In this document: piece by piece, positions 11,301 to 22,300 of the stretch | Position numbering within the stretch: the stretch's first letter is position 1 | How the letters are laid out: each line of letters begins with the position of its first letter | Origin: Paramacrobiotus richtersi | Lineage: Eukaryota > Tardigrada > Eutardigrada > Parachela > Macrobiotidae | Direction: 5' to 3' | DNA: 27,195 nt | NCBI GenBank assembly: GCA_034698045.1 | Contig: JAQGAU010000490.1 | Span: 1 to 27,195 of the forward strand | Program-made: the position numbers and the translations under genes | Notes under the pieces: model-generated | What the model saw: the letters and a program-made list of their open reading frames with translations, nothing else | Told to the model about the DNA's origin: nothing | Database searches by the model: none

Positions 11301-14300
11301 CGGCAAAACATTGCACAACAGCACAAGTAGGATCCTTCGTAACTTTAGTCAACTTCTTCCTGCTGGGATTCATGAGTTTTGGCATTCATTCACTGATGTT
11401 TAACTTGTTTTTCATAGACAGCAACGAATTTCCATATTTCTTTCTCATTATAGCTAATTTATATATTTTAATTTTTTATAAATTAGTTTACAATTAAAAA
11501 GTATTTTCAATTATAATTTCCATACTTATTTCCTTCTCATTACAGCTAATTCCTGTATTTTAATTATTAGAAATTAGTTTACAATTAAAAATATTTTCAG
11601 TAATTTCATATTTCTTTCTTTCTCATTACAGTCAACTTAAATATTTTAATTCTTATAAATTAGTTTACAATTAAAAAATATTTTCAATAATTTCATATTT
11701 GTTTCTTTCTCATTACAGTCAACTTAATTATTTTAATTTTTATAAATTAGTTTACAATTAAAAAATATTTTCAATAACAATTTCCATATTTATTCCTTTC
11801 TCATTATAGCTAATTTCTATATGTTAATTTTTATAAATTAATTAAAAAATATTTTCATACTGTTTATTTTTTGACGGTCACCCGACCCAGATTCTCACCT
11901 GCGCCCGTCGATTCCGGGGTCCCCGCCCCTCCCCCTCCGCTTTAACCGCCGTCGGCACCAATCCCCCCGGCGGCAGCAACGGCACCAACGTCTCCCCACT
12001 CCCCTCCGCATAGTTCTGCTTCAACTTCTCCGCACTAACCACCGACTTTTGCAGCAGCGCCACCCCCACATGCGAATGCTTCAACGCCCCCACATCATTC
12101 GTCCCATCCCCACACATGAGCGTAAAGTACCCCATATGCTTCAGCTCATTGACCACCCACTCCTTCTGGCTGGGGGTGAAGCGGGCAAACACCTTGACCA
12201 TGGGGAGGACACGGGGGAGAGGTTTGTAGTGGGTACGGACCATCCAGTCCAATCCGGGACCGGTCAGACAGAGGTCCAGGAGCGGGGCGGTTTTGGAGAG
12301 GATGGAGTCGAGGGGGTGTTGTTCCGTGCCGTCCACGCTCTCCCACTGGTGGTTGGTGTGTTCGGCGTCAAAGACGAGGGTGTTGGGGCCGCAGAGACCC
12401 ACTTCGCCGCCCACATGGCAGGCGGTTAGGGCGTTGTCACCGGTGATCATGGTCAACTAGATAACAACAGTATTTCATCACATTTAACAGCAGTTGCTGA
12501 TAATATTCAATCTATTATTTTTTTCTATATTAATATTTTTTCAATTTATTTTTATTTATTTATTATTAATACTTGTATTGTTAGTAATCAATAATTCATT
12601 CGATTTCACATGACAAAGACACTTCTGTCTGGAACTGAGACTACTATATTAAACTGTAACTGGTCGATATTACCGTAATTTTGTTCCCGCGAAAATCATT
12701 TTTAGACAAAAAAACTAAGAGAAAACTATTAAAAATTAAATTATATAAAATTAAATTAGGAACATTAAAAAAAACTAAAAGAATTTCTAAAGAGTGCGTG
12801 TGTACACATTATACCATGGTACAGTAATAAACACAGAGAAAGTTAACAAAAATTACGCGCACAAACCAGTAATTCACAAAATATTAACCAGTCAATCCCG
12901 GAAATTCGCCTTACATGATGGGATGCAAACAGAAGTTCCTGGACAACCGGTTTCGATTCCGGACGGAGTGGAGTATCAATAATCAAGAAACCGACAAAAC
13001 TCAAATCCGATTCGATATCCTCCCGGTGAAAGTTACGGACATTGGACAAACTCATCTGTCCAAGGGTTTTTCGTCTGTACGAACCACAAAACCACATTAT
13101 TAACACCATAAAGATGAGGATTTCTGACTTACCCCAACGCCAAGACACGTGCCCCTTGTCGCGTATGCTTCAAATACATCTCATCATAACCGGCCGGCAC
13201 TCTGGCGAACATGGTCCGCAGCACTTCCGGTGCACCCTTAACAGCTCCGAAAAACTCCGAATCGGTTCCGGCACCTTTGGAAAAGCCGGCAATCACGGAC
13301 ATTCTCTTCAGTGCACTAAAAAAGTCCAGATAATTCATGTAAATGTCATTAAATAACAAATGTCATCATTTTAATAATGATGATAATCCCGTGGAATCCA
13401 AAGAAAGGAAAAAAATGAAAATTTTCTAAATCAGTTCGCTGTATCAATCGATATTAATAACGTATCTGCAACAACCTTAGTGGAAAGCTGGCGATCGGTT
13501 GTGCCACTGTACTACGACAATTTCTACAAGCCACCAACTCGACGCACAGTAAACTAAACTGCGTTCATCACGGTTGTGAGTTATCGACCTATACACAACA
13601 GATAATATAAATAAAAGTTAAATAAATATAAATAAATATTCTCCTCGATCTATCAGACTATAAAAACAACCAGTTATTACCACATTTTCCATTCCATTTC
13701 AAAACATTTTTTTCAAGCAGATTACATTGTTTGATGCTTATGTCATATAACAAAACATGCATTAATAGGAATTGGTCATACCTGGAAAAATGAAATCGCT
13801 GGTAGATCTTCAGCGCCGGCTGTTTCCCCTTGGTCGGCACCACCGCATCCGCCTTGGTGACGTTCCATTTGATGGCATCCAGGGTGACCTTCTCCAGCGG
13901 ATCCCCGATCGGACTATCATCCAGTAACACCAAACTATGACAGGCCGCTAACACCTGCAATGTCTCCCAGGGCACCGACTCCGCAGGGACGATGTCGTCT
14001 GTACTGTTTGTGGAAACACCTGCAATAAAACTGACGCTCCTAAGTAAAACTAATACTGACCGAATCAAATTTCACTTTGGGTAGACATACATACCATATT
14101 TTCCAGACTGTAATTTTTATATATTTCCCCTTTTTTTACTCTTATTTACTTATCAGTTTTATTTTCATTTTTCGTATCACAGCCAACGGCGCCAAATGAC
14201 TAAAACATGCTAAAATATTTGTATTATTAATTTTTTTTGTATTTCCCCCTTTGCTGCCCTTATTTATTTACTTACTGGTTTTATTTTCATGTGGCGTATT

Positions 14301-17300
14301 ACAGCCAACAGCGTCAAATGACTAAAACATACTTAAGGAATATTTCTATTATTAATTTTTATATATTTCCCCCTTTTCTGCTCTTATTTATTCATTATTT
14401 TATTTTCATGTGGCGCATCACAGCCAACAGCATAGAATGACAAAAACATGCTAAAATATTTGTATGATTAATTTTTATATATTTACCGGGTAGTCGCCGT
14501 TTCAACGTTCACATATATGTAGATTTGGCATCCCGTGTTGCAGCATTTAAAAATCAGTTTTCTATATCTATAAATCTTAATTCATTTCACTGTTATATGC
14601 ACTCCAGTACAATAATTATTATCCAAAAAAAATTATATAAAAATTATATAAAAACCTTTATAACAAATCATACAAAACATCATATAAAAAACTTTATAAC
14701 AAATCATACAAAAATCATATAAAAAATCGTATAAAAATCATATAAAAAATTATATAAAAGGCCAATTGTTTAATAAACAATCATTATTCTAGCAGAATCA
14801 CTTCAAAGCGTCTTTTTCGTGTGCACTGTACCTTCTCCTTTCGCTGATAATTCTTTCGGGATTCCCGACACACCCTGCACCATTAACGTATCACTCGTTA
14901 ACGTCCCGGTCTTATCAAAACAACACACATCAATCTTCCCGGCAAAGGGAATTCGGAAGGGTTCCGTGCAGTATGTCCCCAGTTTGACCAGCGCCAACAG
15001 CGAAGAATTCACCGCTAACGACAATTCAATGGGCAGTTCTGGCGGAATAACCGATGTCTAAAAAAATTCGATTAAAAACAATGAGCACAATGAAAAAATG
15101 CAAGGAATTGTTCGAAAAATTACCAAAATCAATGTGCATTCCAGGAACAGTTTGTACTTGTTCCTCCGCTCATCTTTGGCTCCTTCCACCCACAGATATC
15201 CAGCGGCGGTCAGGGCGAAGGTCAACAAGAACAGTATGAAACCCAGGGTTTCCTTGTTGTTGGCTGTAACGCGTTTCACACCGAACATGATGGTCCGCAG
15301 TAACGATCCTTGAAAAAAGGAGAATATCAACGTAAAAGACTGAATAAATGAACGAAAAAGGTATAAAAATTTTGCCAAGTTATTTATCCAAGTATCATGA
15401 GAAAAACCAGTAGTTTAGTCTTTCTTGTCAATCTACAAATTTGAGGGCGCAAACAGAATCACAAGGAATAACAATAACTGCGACAGACTGAAAGATATTT
15501 AACGAAAATAATCAACAAAACAGACACAAATTACCAAGGTAATTCACAATATTTAAAAACAACATTAAAAGTGGATATTAAATAATAATTTAAATAGCTA
15601 TATGTTCCTACACAATTCAAAAAACGTTTTGAGAGATAATGCCAAAAATTAAATTTGCTAACATGGTCCGTATATTTGTACGATTTAGCAATTTTACATT
15701 TAGCAATTTTAATTTTTAATTTTTTTTATTTAATCAGATTTAATAATTCATATGTTTAAATGTACCTTGAGACGTATTAAATCCCGTCCGCAGTACATAA
15801 CAAATACACCCATTATCCGGCGCCCGCAACCCCGCGGCATCCTTATCGGTCTTGCCCGGCCCAGAATGTTGGACCACTTTCGTACCACCGAATAAAACAT
15901 GCAGTCGCCCATGTATCCCGATATCCAGACGCTCCATATCCTCGAAACTGTCGATACTCTCCTTGATCTGCGGGACACTCTCACCGGTCAGCAGGGATTC
16001 GTCGATGATGCACGTTCCACGGAGGAGGAGCATATCCGCCGGGACGGGTTTCCCTTCTTCCGGGCGACGGACAATGGAGACGATATCCCCGGGGAGGAGT
16101 TCGTCCGAGTTGGTCTGACGCCAGCGACGATTACGGTAAACCTACACCAAAAAAAAAATAAAAAAAAATAAAAAAAAAAAATAAAAGTAATAAACCTACA
16201 CAAACAGAAATTTCACTGTTTCTTTTGCGATTTTTTACAGCAAAGTGTCTTGTTTATTATGAGGTACACGAATTTCCGGTTCATGGAAGTATATTGTACA
16301 AAGATGCGGGAGAAAGTGTCCGAAGAAGGATAATTTCGTGTAGACAAAAGGACTGAATTCGTAATCAATCCGACAAAAAAACCGAACGGTAACCAGAAGA
16401 AAAGGATAGGAATATGCCTACTTCCAGGGAAAGTACCAGGGAAAGGGTACTCTCAAAAGCGGGAAAAAAATGGAGCGGTAAACAATGTAATCATTCAACA
16501 AACTGTACAGTCGCCATGTAGCGCAAGTCAAATTTTTGTTTAGGCCAATAGTAACCGCGAGAAACAACCGCTACAACCAGCCCATACACTACAATTCCAC
16601 ATAAGCAAACCAGTGAAACACTTAACCGTTACTTTACGACTCCGTACATATTAGTCCAGTCTTCAAAACGTACCTGCAACGGATATGGTTTGTGGCCCAT
16701 TTTGCGGATTTCCGCCAGATTCCTCAGCTGCTGCTGCACCAGGGTCGCTTCAAAGGCCACCAGCATAAACAAGGTAAAGACGCTGTAATACCAGTATTCG
16801 TCCAAACACCATAATCCCACGCAAAACACTTGGAACGCGAAAAACGGTGCCGTGGCACGCTCGAGGAATAATTCACGGAAATTCGGCGCATACATCTCCA
16901 GTCTGTAATTCAAAAGTTATGTTACTAAATAAGCTATTACATAATCTATAGTATATCCATTTACCTATATACTTCTATATATGCTTTGGTATAATGTTGT
17001 CTACCGGTTAGCAAAAAATTAATTAAATTTTTTTATTAATTAGTATTAATTAATTAATAAAGTTTTTAATTTCACGTAGGAGAGAAAAATTTGTAAAAGG
17101 ACAAATCTAACATACAAATTAACAAACATCTGCGCAAAGCTAATGGATTCAAAGAACAAGAGAAGGGGCCAGTTTAGCCACTATACTACGACAAATAATT
17201 AAAAAACTGCATCGCACCATTGAACATAAATTTTCACAATACCGATTTTTGCCAAATAACCGTTCCGATGCCACAGCCGCTTCATCCGAATGCCCTTTGG

Positions 17301-18666
17301 TTTCGCGATACACTCCAAAATTCTCGGTGATAGGAAACGTTGGCCGCCGGAATCCCTTAGTAGGCGAATCAAACGATGCGGAATCAACTTCGGATGGAAT
17401 GTGGATAAATTTGACTTTTTGGAATACGAAGTAAACTGTCAATTCCGATGCCATATCCGTCGGCTAATAAGCAAAAATTGATAAATAAAAAAACTGTTTT
17501 TCAATTTTTGATTCAGTTTACGCACTTCTTTCCGTTGACGGTATACTCGCACTAGCTCGGCTGACCCGTTGTTGGGCTGGGGAATGACTTGTACGACGCT
17601 GGCACGTTGGGGATCATTTTCCTGAATAAATAAATACAGAAATCGATTTATGACAGGTCCACTATGGGAATAATGCTCGGCATCTCACAATATCTAACTA
17701 GTTCATTAGGAGAAAAAATTCATCGAAATAAAAGCTAAAAAGAAATGTTACACGTTTAAAGTAAGCGTAACCATAAATGTTCGTCTGATGTTATTCAATA
17801 ATGAACGCGATTACGGACGACTACTCGGTCTAGCCTGTAAACCTGTAAAAGCCATTCTACTACGAAGCTCTACATAATCTGCGCTTTGTCTCGAATTATT
17901 ACTGTAGCATGTTTCAGTTCTCAGATATTCAATCTAATAAATGCGCATATTTAACGGTTTACTTCTCTCAGAACGTCATCTTTCGAGATAATTCGCTTAA
18001 TTAAATGGATAAAAATTAACCGTGACAAGTACTATAATTACTACATAAACAGCACCTCTCATACATCAAAATTATTATTTTCAGCTATTTAAAAGGGTGG
18101 AAATATGCACCGTGTCGTTCAAGTGCTGCCGACAAACCTGATGAACTCGCTTTTCTCATTTCTACGTTACATCCATAAAAATATTTTTTCTCATTATTTA
18201 TAATTTATTAGCATCTGCGAACAATCTATATTGGTCAGAAATGTCATACCTTGACACAAGTCAACGCCGCACGGATATTCACCGACCACACACACGCCAA
18301 CACCGTTAAAACCTGCAGCAGTCCAATCCCCGCCAGAATGATCATGGACAGCTCGAAGGACCAGTGGATCCACTTCCCGTCGTCCTCCGCGGGTGTCTGA
18401 ACGACGGTATCATTGGCGATAATCGTCTCATTGCCCAGAACATCCGAAACATTGCCTACTGTGGAGTTTGTCGTGGGGGGAACGAAAGGAAAGGGAATCG
18501 TGATCAGACAATACAGCCATATGGCGTACAGCGGGATGAAGGCCAGAATGTAGCCGTGCAGCCATAGGGGTTTCTCGTTGTAGCAGATGACACGCTTCAC
18601 TAGTTCGTCGCCTTTGTGGAGTTTTTCCACTTGGCGATCAATCGGGTTGTCGGAATCGGTTGTCAT
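8301..18666 (-). CDS. ATP13A1: P5A-type ATPase, ER transmembrane helix dislocase
   Basis: The gene is complete and gives 1258 residues (human protein about 1204). Minus-strand exons are 18666-18250, 17621-17526, 17463-17243, 16902-16674, 16141-15766, 15308-15124, 15057-14832, 14019-13782, 13315-13133, 13074-12915, 12456-11899, 10691-10425, 9941-9691 and 8670-8301; every junction is GT-AG and in phase. Landmarks are two N-terminal helices (about 35-62 and 103-128), PGD 338, TGES 373-376, the P5A signature PPELP 513-517 in M4, the phosphorylation motif DKTGTLT 556-562, KGAPE 689-693, TGDN 782-785, and GDGTND 893-898 in the hinge. All catalytic residues are intact. P5A ATPases sit in the ER and use ATP to extract mistargeted or misoriented membrane segments. 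The gene is head to head with WARS2. The exon 12 start could move 3 bases (10691 or 10688). Confidence 0.97.
8776..8895. repeat. ATP13A1: short tandem repeat in ATP13A1 intron 13
   Basis: Nearly three copies of an about 45-bp unit are built from AAAATCATAAAATAAACGAT and TCATAAAATAAATT. They lie between exon 14 and the inverted 380-bp element. The sequence is purely repetitive. Confidence 0.85.
8930..9194 (-). repeat. inverted single copy of the 380-bp repeat family
   Basis: Read on the minus strand from 9194, it follows the array unit order: core, AGAAACGTTACAG, AATGCGATCG, TATAAAAGCCGCAACATACA, CAAACCGGCTCC and CAAATGAATATCATTTTGAA. It is diverged from the array but clearly the same family. 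It lies in ATP13A1 intron 13 in the sense orientation of that gene, while the downstream array is antisense. Exon 14 sits between the two arms. Confidence 0.8.
10165..10385. repeat. ATP13A1: direct duplication in ATP13A1 intron 12, 139-bp offset
   Basis: Blocks starting GTACAAAAAATAAAGCTGAA at 10165 and GTATAAAAAATAAAGCTAAA at 10304 continue in parallel for about 77 bp, sharing TCAAAATCACAATCGAAYTG. The array stops just upstream of the exon 12 donor side, and its last block is adjacent to exon 12. Confidence 0.85.
10692..11898 (-). other. ATP13A1: ATP13A1 intron 11 with paired core elements and a tandem array
   Basis: This is the longest ATP13A1 intron after intron 1-size classes are set aside. 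It holds two related core-bearing segments: GCCACTACACTACGCT at 10877 and GCCACTGTACTACGCT at 11071, each followed by CCAATGCAGTCAAA- or CAAATGCAGCCAAA-like sequence. A five-copy tandem repeat fills its left-to-right end. Plus-strand open frames in it are not supported as genes. Confidence 0.7.
11425..11860 (+). repeat. ATP13A1: five-copy tandem repeat, about 86-92 bp unit, in ATP13A1 intron 11
   Basis: Each unit contains TTTCCATATTTCTTTCTCAT, then TACAG or TATAG ending at 11453, 11545, 11631, 11718 and 11809, then TAATTT or CAACTTA, TATTTTAATTTTTATAAATT, and AGTTTACAATTAAAAATATT. The spacings are 92, 86, 87 and 91 bp. Copies 3 and 4 are closest to each other. On the plus strand each unit looks like a branch point, pyrimidine tract and acceptor, but the host gene is transcribed from the other strand. 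Confidence 0.9.
14095..14484 (+). repeat. ATP13A1: tandem repeat, about 120-bp unit, in ATP13A1 intron 7
   Basis: About three and a half copies are anchored by CAGCCAAC at 14180, 14302 and 14421 (spacings 122 and 119). Each has TTTTATTTTCATGTGGCGTA before the anchor and AATGACTAAAACATGCTAAA after it, followed by ATTAATTTTTATATATTTCC. Like the intron 11 array, each plus-strand unit contains a pyrimidine tract followed by ACAG. Confidence 0.88.
14625..14770. repeat. ATP13A1: AT-rich short tandem repeat in ATP13A1 intron 7
   Basis: Irregular copies of AAAATCATATAAAAA, AAAATTATATAAAAA and CTTTATAACAAATCATAC follow each other just before exon 7. This is low complexity with no coding content. Confidence 0.8.
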
Positions 18667-19345
18667 CTTCCCGAAGATGAAAAAAAACAGGATAAAAATT
18701 CGCTAGAGGACTCTTCGGGCTTTAGTGCGGGATTAAGAGAAATGATCCTTTTCGGTTAGATTGTGTCCAGATTTAGGATGATTCCGCTGTCGTGCAGATG
18801 GTAAACAAAGCAGATTCCGGAGATCTGGAACGGATTCGCAAAGCAGTCAAAAAATGCGACGGCAAAAAATTCAAGACGGCAGATTACCGTGCTTCTCTAC
18901 ACCGCGTTGAAAGCGGTGAGCTTTGGATGCTACTTTTTACATAGCAGAATCAACGACAAGGAGTTTAACTTTTTAGATGTTATAAGATTGTGGAGAAGAA
19001 ATCAATCCTGAACCGTTTCATCAACTTGCGAAACGCTTTCAATTTCAGTTTTTGCTGACACGTTCCAGTTCCACACAATTTTTCCCATAGGCGTCGGGAG
19101 GCGAGGGTGTGTTCTCAAAGCACCTCGTCGCGCTGGTGGCTTGGATTCAGAATTAATTGTTTTTAAATTTTCGTAAACGCGGACTTTTCCACATGTATTT
19201 TGAGATTTTCATATTTCTGTGCACATTTCGCATTTCGGCATTCTAAAGTTGTAGCGCAAGTTTATTTGTCTTGTGTTTTAGTAATACCGCAACAATTCAC
19301 TAATAAATCAGAGTTATTCGTATGGCATAGTGCCACTTCACCGAT
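18667..19345. promoter_or_regulatory. divergent promoter interval between ATP13A1 and WARS2
   Basis: The two start codons face away from each other across 680 bp, so this interval must hold both promoters and 5' UTRs. I see no clear TATA box in either direction. It is less AT-rich than typical intergenic DNA here and contains GC-richer patches near 18790-18910 and 19090-19140. No copy of the dispersed core lies inside it, unlike most intervals of this size in the window. The possible small ORF below occupies its ATP13A1-proximal half. Confidence 0.6.
18798..19011 (+). CDS. possible two-exon small ORF, about 50 residues
   Basis: ATG at 18798 opens a lysine-rich frame beginning MVNKADSGDLERIRKAVKKC. 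Read unspliced it stops at 18944 (48 residues). A GTGAGC donor at 18916 and a TTTAACTTTTTAG acceptor ending at 18976 would remove a 61-bp intron, matching the minimal intron class of neighbouring genes. That gives a phase-1 junction and a C-terminus ending in VIRLWRRNQS at TGA 19009-19011. The predicted product is basic, helix-prone and soluble, and I do not recognise it. It could instead be an upstream ORF of a long WARS2 leader, or the first exon of a gene spliced differently. AATAAA occurs at 19302-19307. Confidence 0.35.
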
Positions 19346-22300
19346 ATGATTCGCAGTCGGCTGTTGATCGAGACGCTTTTAATTCCCTCTAAATCTCCAC
19401 TTTTCCCTTGTTTACGTACAACTGCAACAATTCACACTGTGGAAAATGTCCAGAAAGACCCGGAGAGAAAGGTGGTATTCTCGGGCATCCAACCAACAGG
19501 AAATTTGCATCTGGGGAATTATCTGGGTGCTGTGAAGTTGTGGAAAGACCTGCAGGATGAAGACGATAAATCCCTGATTATCAGCATTGTCGACATGCAT
19601 GCCATCACTGTGCCTTGGAAGCCGGATGTGCTCAAGTAAGAAATTAACAAAAAAATGTCTAGTTTATTCTTACATTTCTTCTTTGCGCCGAAGATTGAGG
19701 AATATTGCATTTGGCTCTCCCGCACCTTCTCTTTCGCTGCAAAAAAAGACGGTAGACAGGCTAAATTTTTTTGATTGGAATTGTATTATTTATTTCTTTA
19801 TTTTTGTATGCAAAGCTTACCTATGAAAACTTTTAATTAGAAAATATTTTGATGATGAAAAAATGAATGTTTTTCTTTATTTTCTAACATTTTCCCAAAA
19901 ATCCTCTCATTTTCGCAAAATGTTTTCACATTATTGCAGCGAGATTTTGTTTTGCTTTTTTTCCGGTTACGCTTATACTTTGCTATACATAATTATGAGT
20001 TATTCGAGTTATGCCGATGTATTTTGCAGTTATGCATGTAAATATTTTTTTGTTTTTCTTAACACTGCTTGCCCCTATTGACCCATAAAAGTACTGTATT
20101 TCTGATTTGTGTTTTCTTACAGTACAGCATATTTTTAATCGTCCGATTTTGTACGATTAAACTAAAGCTCTTTTATTTAATTATTCATGAAATCATATTT
20201 GTTGTATACTGTTTTTGCGTCGAGTGTTTAAAATAGGTACCATCACAAGTATTAGAATGTATTTTCTAACAATGTAAGAGCATGCACTTATTGGAATGGA
20301 ATGTACACTATGATGTGTCGTAGAGTAAAGGCATACTGAAAGCGACTCGCTGAATTTACAATAAACAGCACACTGTGAAAATAAAATTCACTTTCTGCAT
20401 CTGAAATATTTTTATCACACCAGGTTGTCGAAGTTATATGTAATTGTGAGTTATATGTTAGTTATACTGTAACGGATAAATAAATACTGTATTAAACGGT
20501 AAAGTTGTACTGATACGGACGCATGATATCCGTATCAAACAGAGTGGTAGCGCATGAAATATAATTCTGGATGTTTCGTTAGGAATCCTTTTTGATCTTT
20601 TTAAATTTATCTGTTAAATTAATAAACTGATCTATTTTCTGGTTTCTTTTGTTTTCAGGAAAAACACAATACGCATGTTCGCTCAACTGGTAGCATGCGG
20701 CATCGATCCGGCTAAGACTATCTTATTCCAGCAGTCGACTGTAGGTACTGACCATCAGTGCATAATTCAGACAAAAAATGTTTATGGAAGACTGCGTGTA
20801 ATAATAATAAAATTAATAATGTAAATGAATATATAATACTAATATAAAAAAAATTATTATTATATTATATATATTATTGTTGCTGAATGCTGTAAGTTTC
20901 CACCGACAACAAATGTCTGGTAGCCACTGTGTGAGCCACTTCACTACGATATGCTTTTCAATGTCAACTGCATAGTGATGTGTCATTTCGGATGGGAAGG
21001 CGTTTTTGGTACTTTTCGAAGTTTCTAGAATAAGGGAGATGTTTCATTAACAGTTTCCTGCTCCCTCTTAAGGTCCCGGAACACTGCCAACTGCAATGGA
21101 TATTTTCCTGCTTAACCACTCTGGCCCGCATCGATAATTTGCCGCATTTCAAGGTGCGTGTCCATTGAGTTTCCCGAATTAAATTTATGCAGTACTGAGA
21201 TTATTTCTGTTTATGGAAAAGCGAACAGAATATCAATGAACTTGGAAACTGATAAACAGTTAATTTTCTGTCGATTTCCGGTGGTGTTCACTTTTTAAAA
21301 CTTGGTCGTACAAATTTTAACAGTAAATTAAATTAAATTAATGAATTGAATTTTAACAGAAAATTAAATTAATAAATTAAATTACTGTTTACAATATTAG
21401 TTAAATGTACTGCTACTTTTGTGAGAACGAGGAGAACGTGTGTTTCCGAAATGTAAAATGAAAATCAAAACAATAACGCGCGTTCACAATTTCGAAAAAT
21501 AACCGAGCAGTTTGTTTGTTAATTAATACATTATAATTTAGGATCACCTTTTGTTATATTAATTTGTCGGGAATTTTGTAAAAGCAGGTGAAAAGATGTA
21601 CGCATATTTTTTAAGTCGTGAGCCGTATTGTTTATTTGATTTTTTATATTTTTATATCGAATCTTTTCCTATCAGAAAATGTTCGGGATAATTTTTGTTA
21701 GAAATGTAGTAAAAGTGCTTCATGATCGACGCGTTGGAAAAGGAGTAAAAAGACCTGTTAAAAGTGAATTTACTGGGTAGATTGTTCAAAGCAACATCCA
21801 GTTCCGTGACACATGTTTCTTCAGGAGAAATCTGCGCCGCTTCAACCCAAAAAACCCGTCGAGGGTCAACCGGCCCCGCAGACGGACGCGGCCTGCGGAC
21901 TGCTGATGTATCCGATTCTTCAAGCTGCTGATATCTTGCTTTACAGGTAAAACTCTTCGCCTGTGGCTTTTCAGTTGCAACATGTTGTAATTTCGAAATT
22001 ATTCTTCCAATAATAATTTCAAAACTTAAGAAAGGAATTTTTTTATTTAGAAAGATCGTTTTTAGTAGTAGTGTTCTGCTACCGCTTCAGATTTAAAAAA
22101 AATCATCATTTCGGCTGTTTTTTATTTTTAGATTTTACAAGTACACATTTTTTGCAGTGTTTTGTTCTATTCATGATGAGGCCACTGATCTACGGTTCGC
22201 GCGTCAATTTCTACGAGTTGTTAAATTCCAAGATGTCACAATAATATTGCGAATGGTCCGTTGGTTTGGCCATTTTTGCCTTTATAACCCAGAGTAATTC

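Noticed and set aside
11425-11860. CRISPR-like array
   Set aside because: Units are contiguous tandem copies without unique spacers, and the DNA is eukaryotic.
12049-12429. 126-codon plus-strand open frame
   Set aside because: It is the antisense shadow of ATP13A1 exon 11, whose reading is fixed by the TGDN and GDGTND motifs.
18900-18918. CACCGC / GCGGTG hairpin in the divergent promoter
   Set aside because: Only six base pairs; it lies within the candidate small ORF and could easily arise by chance.
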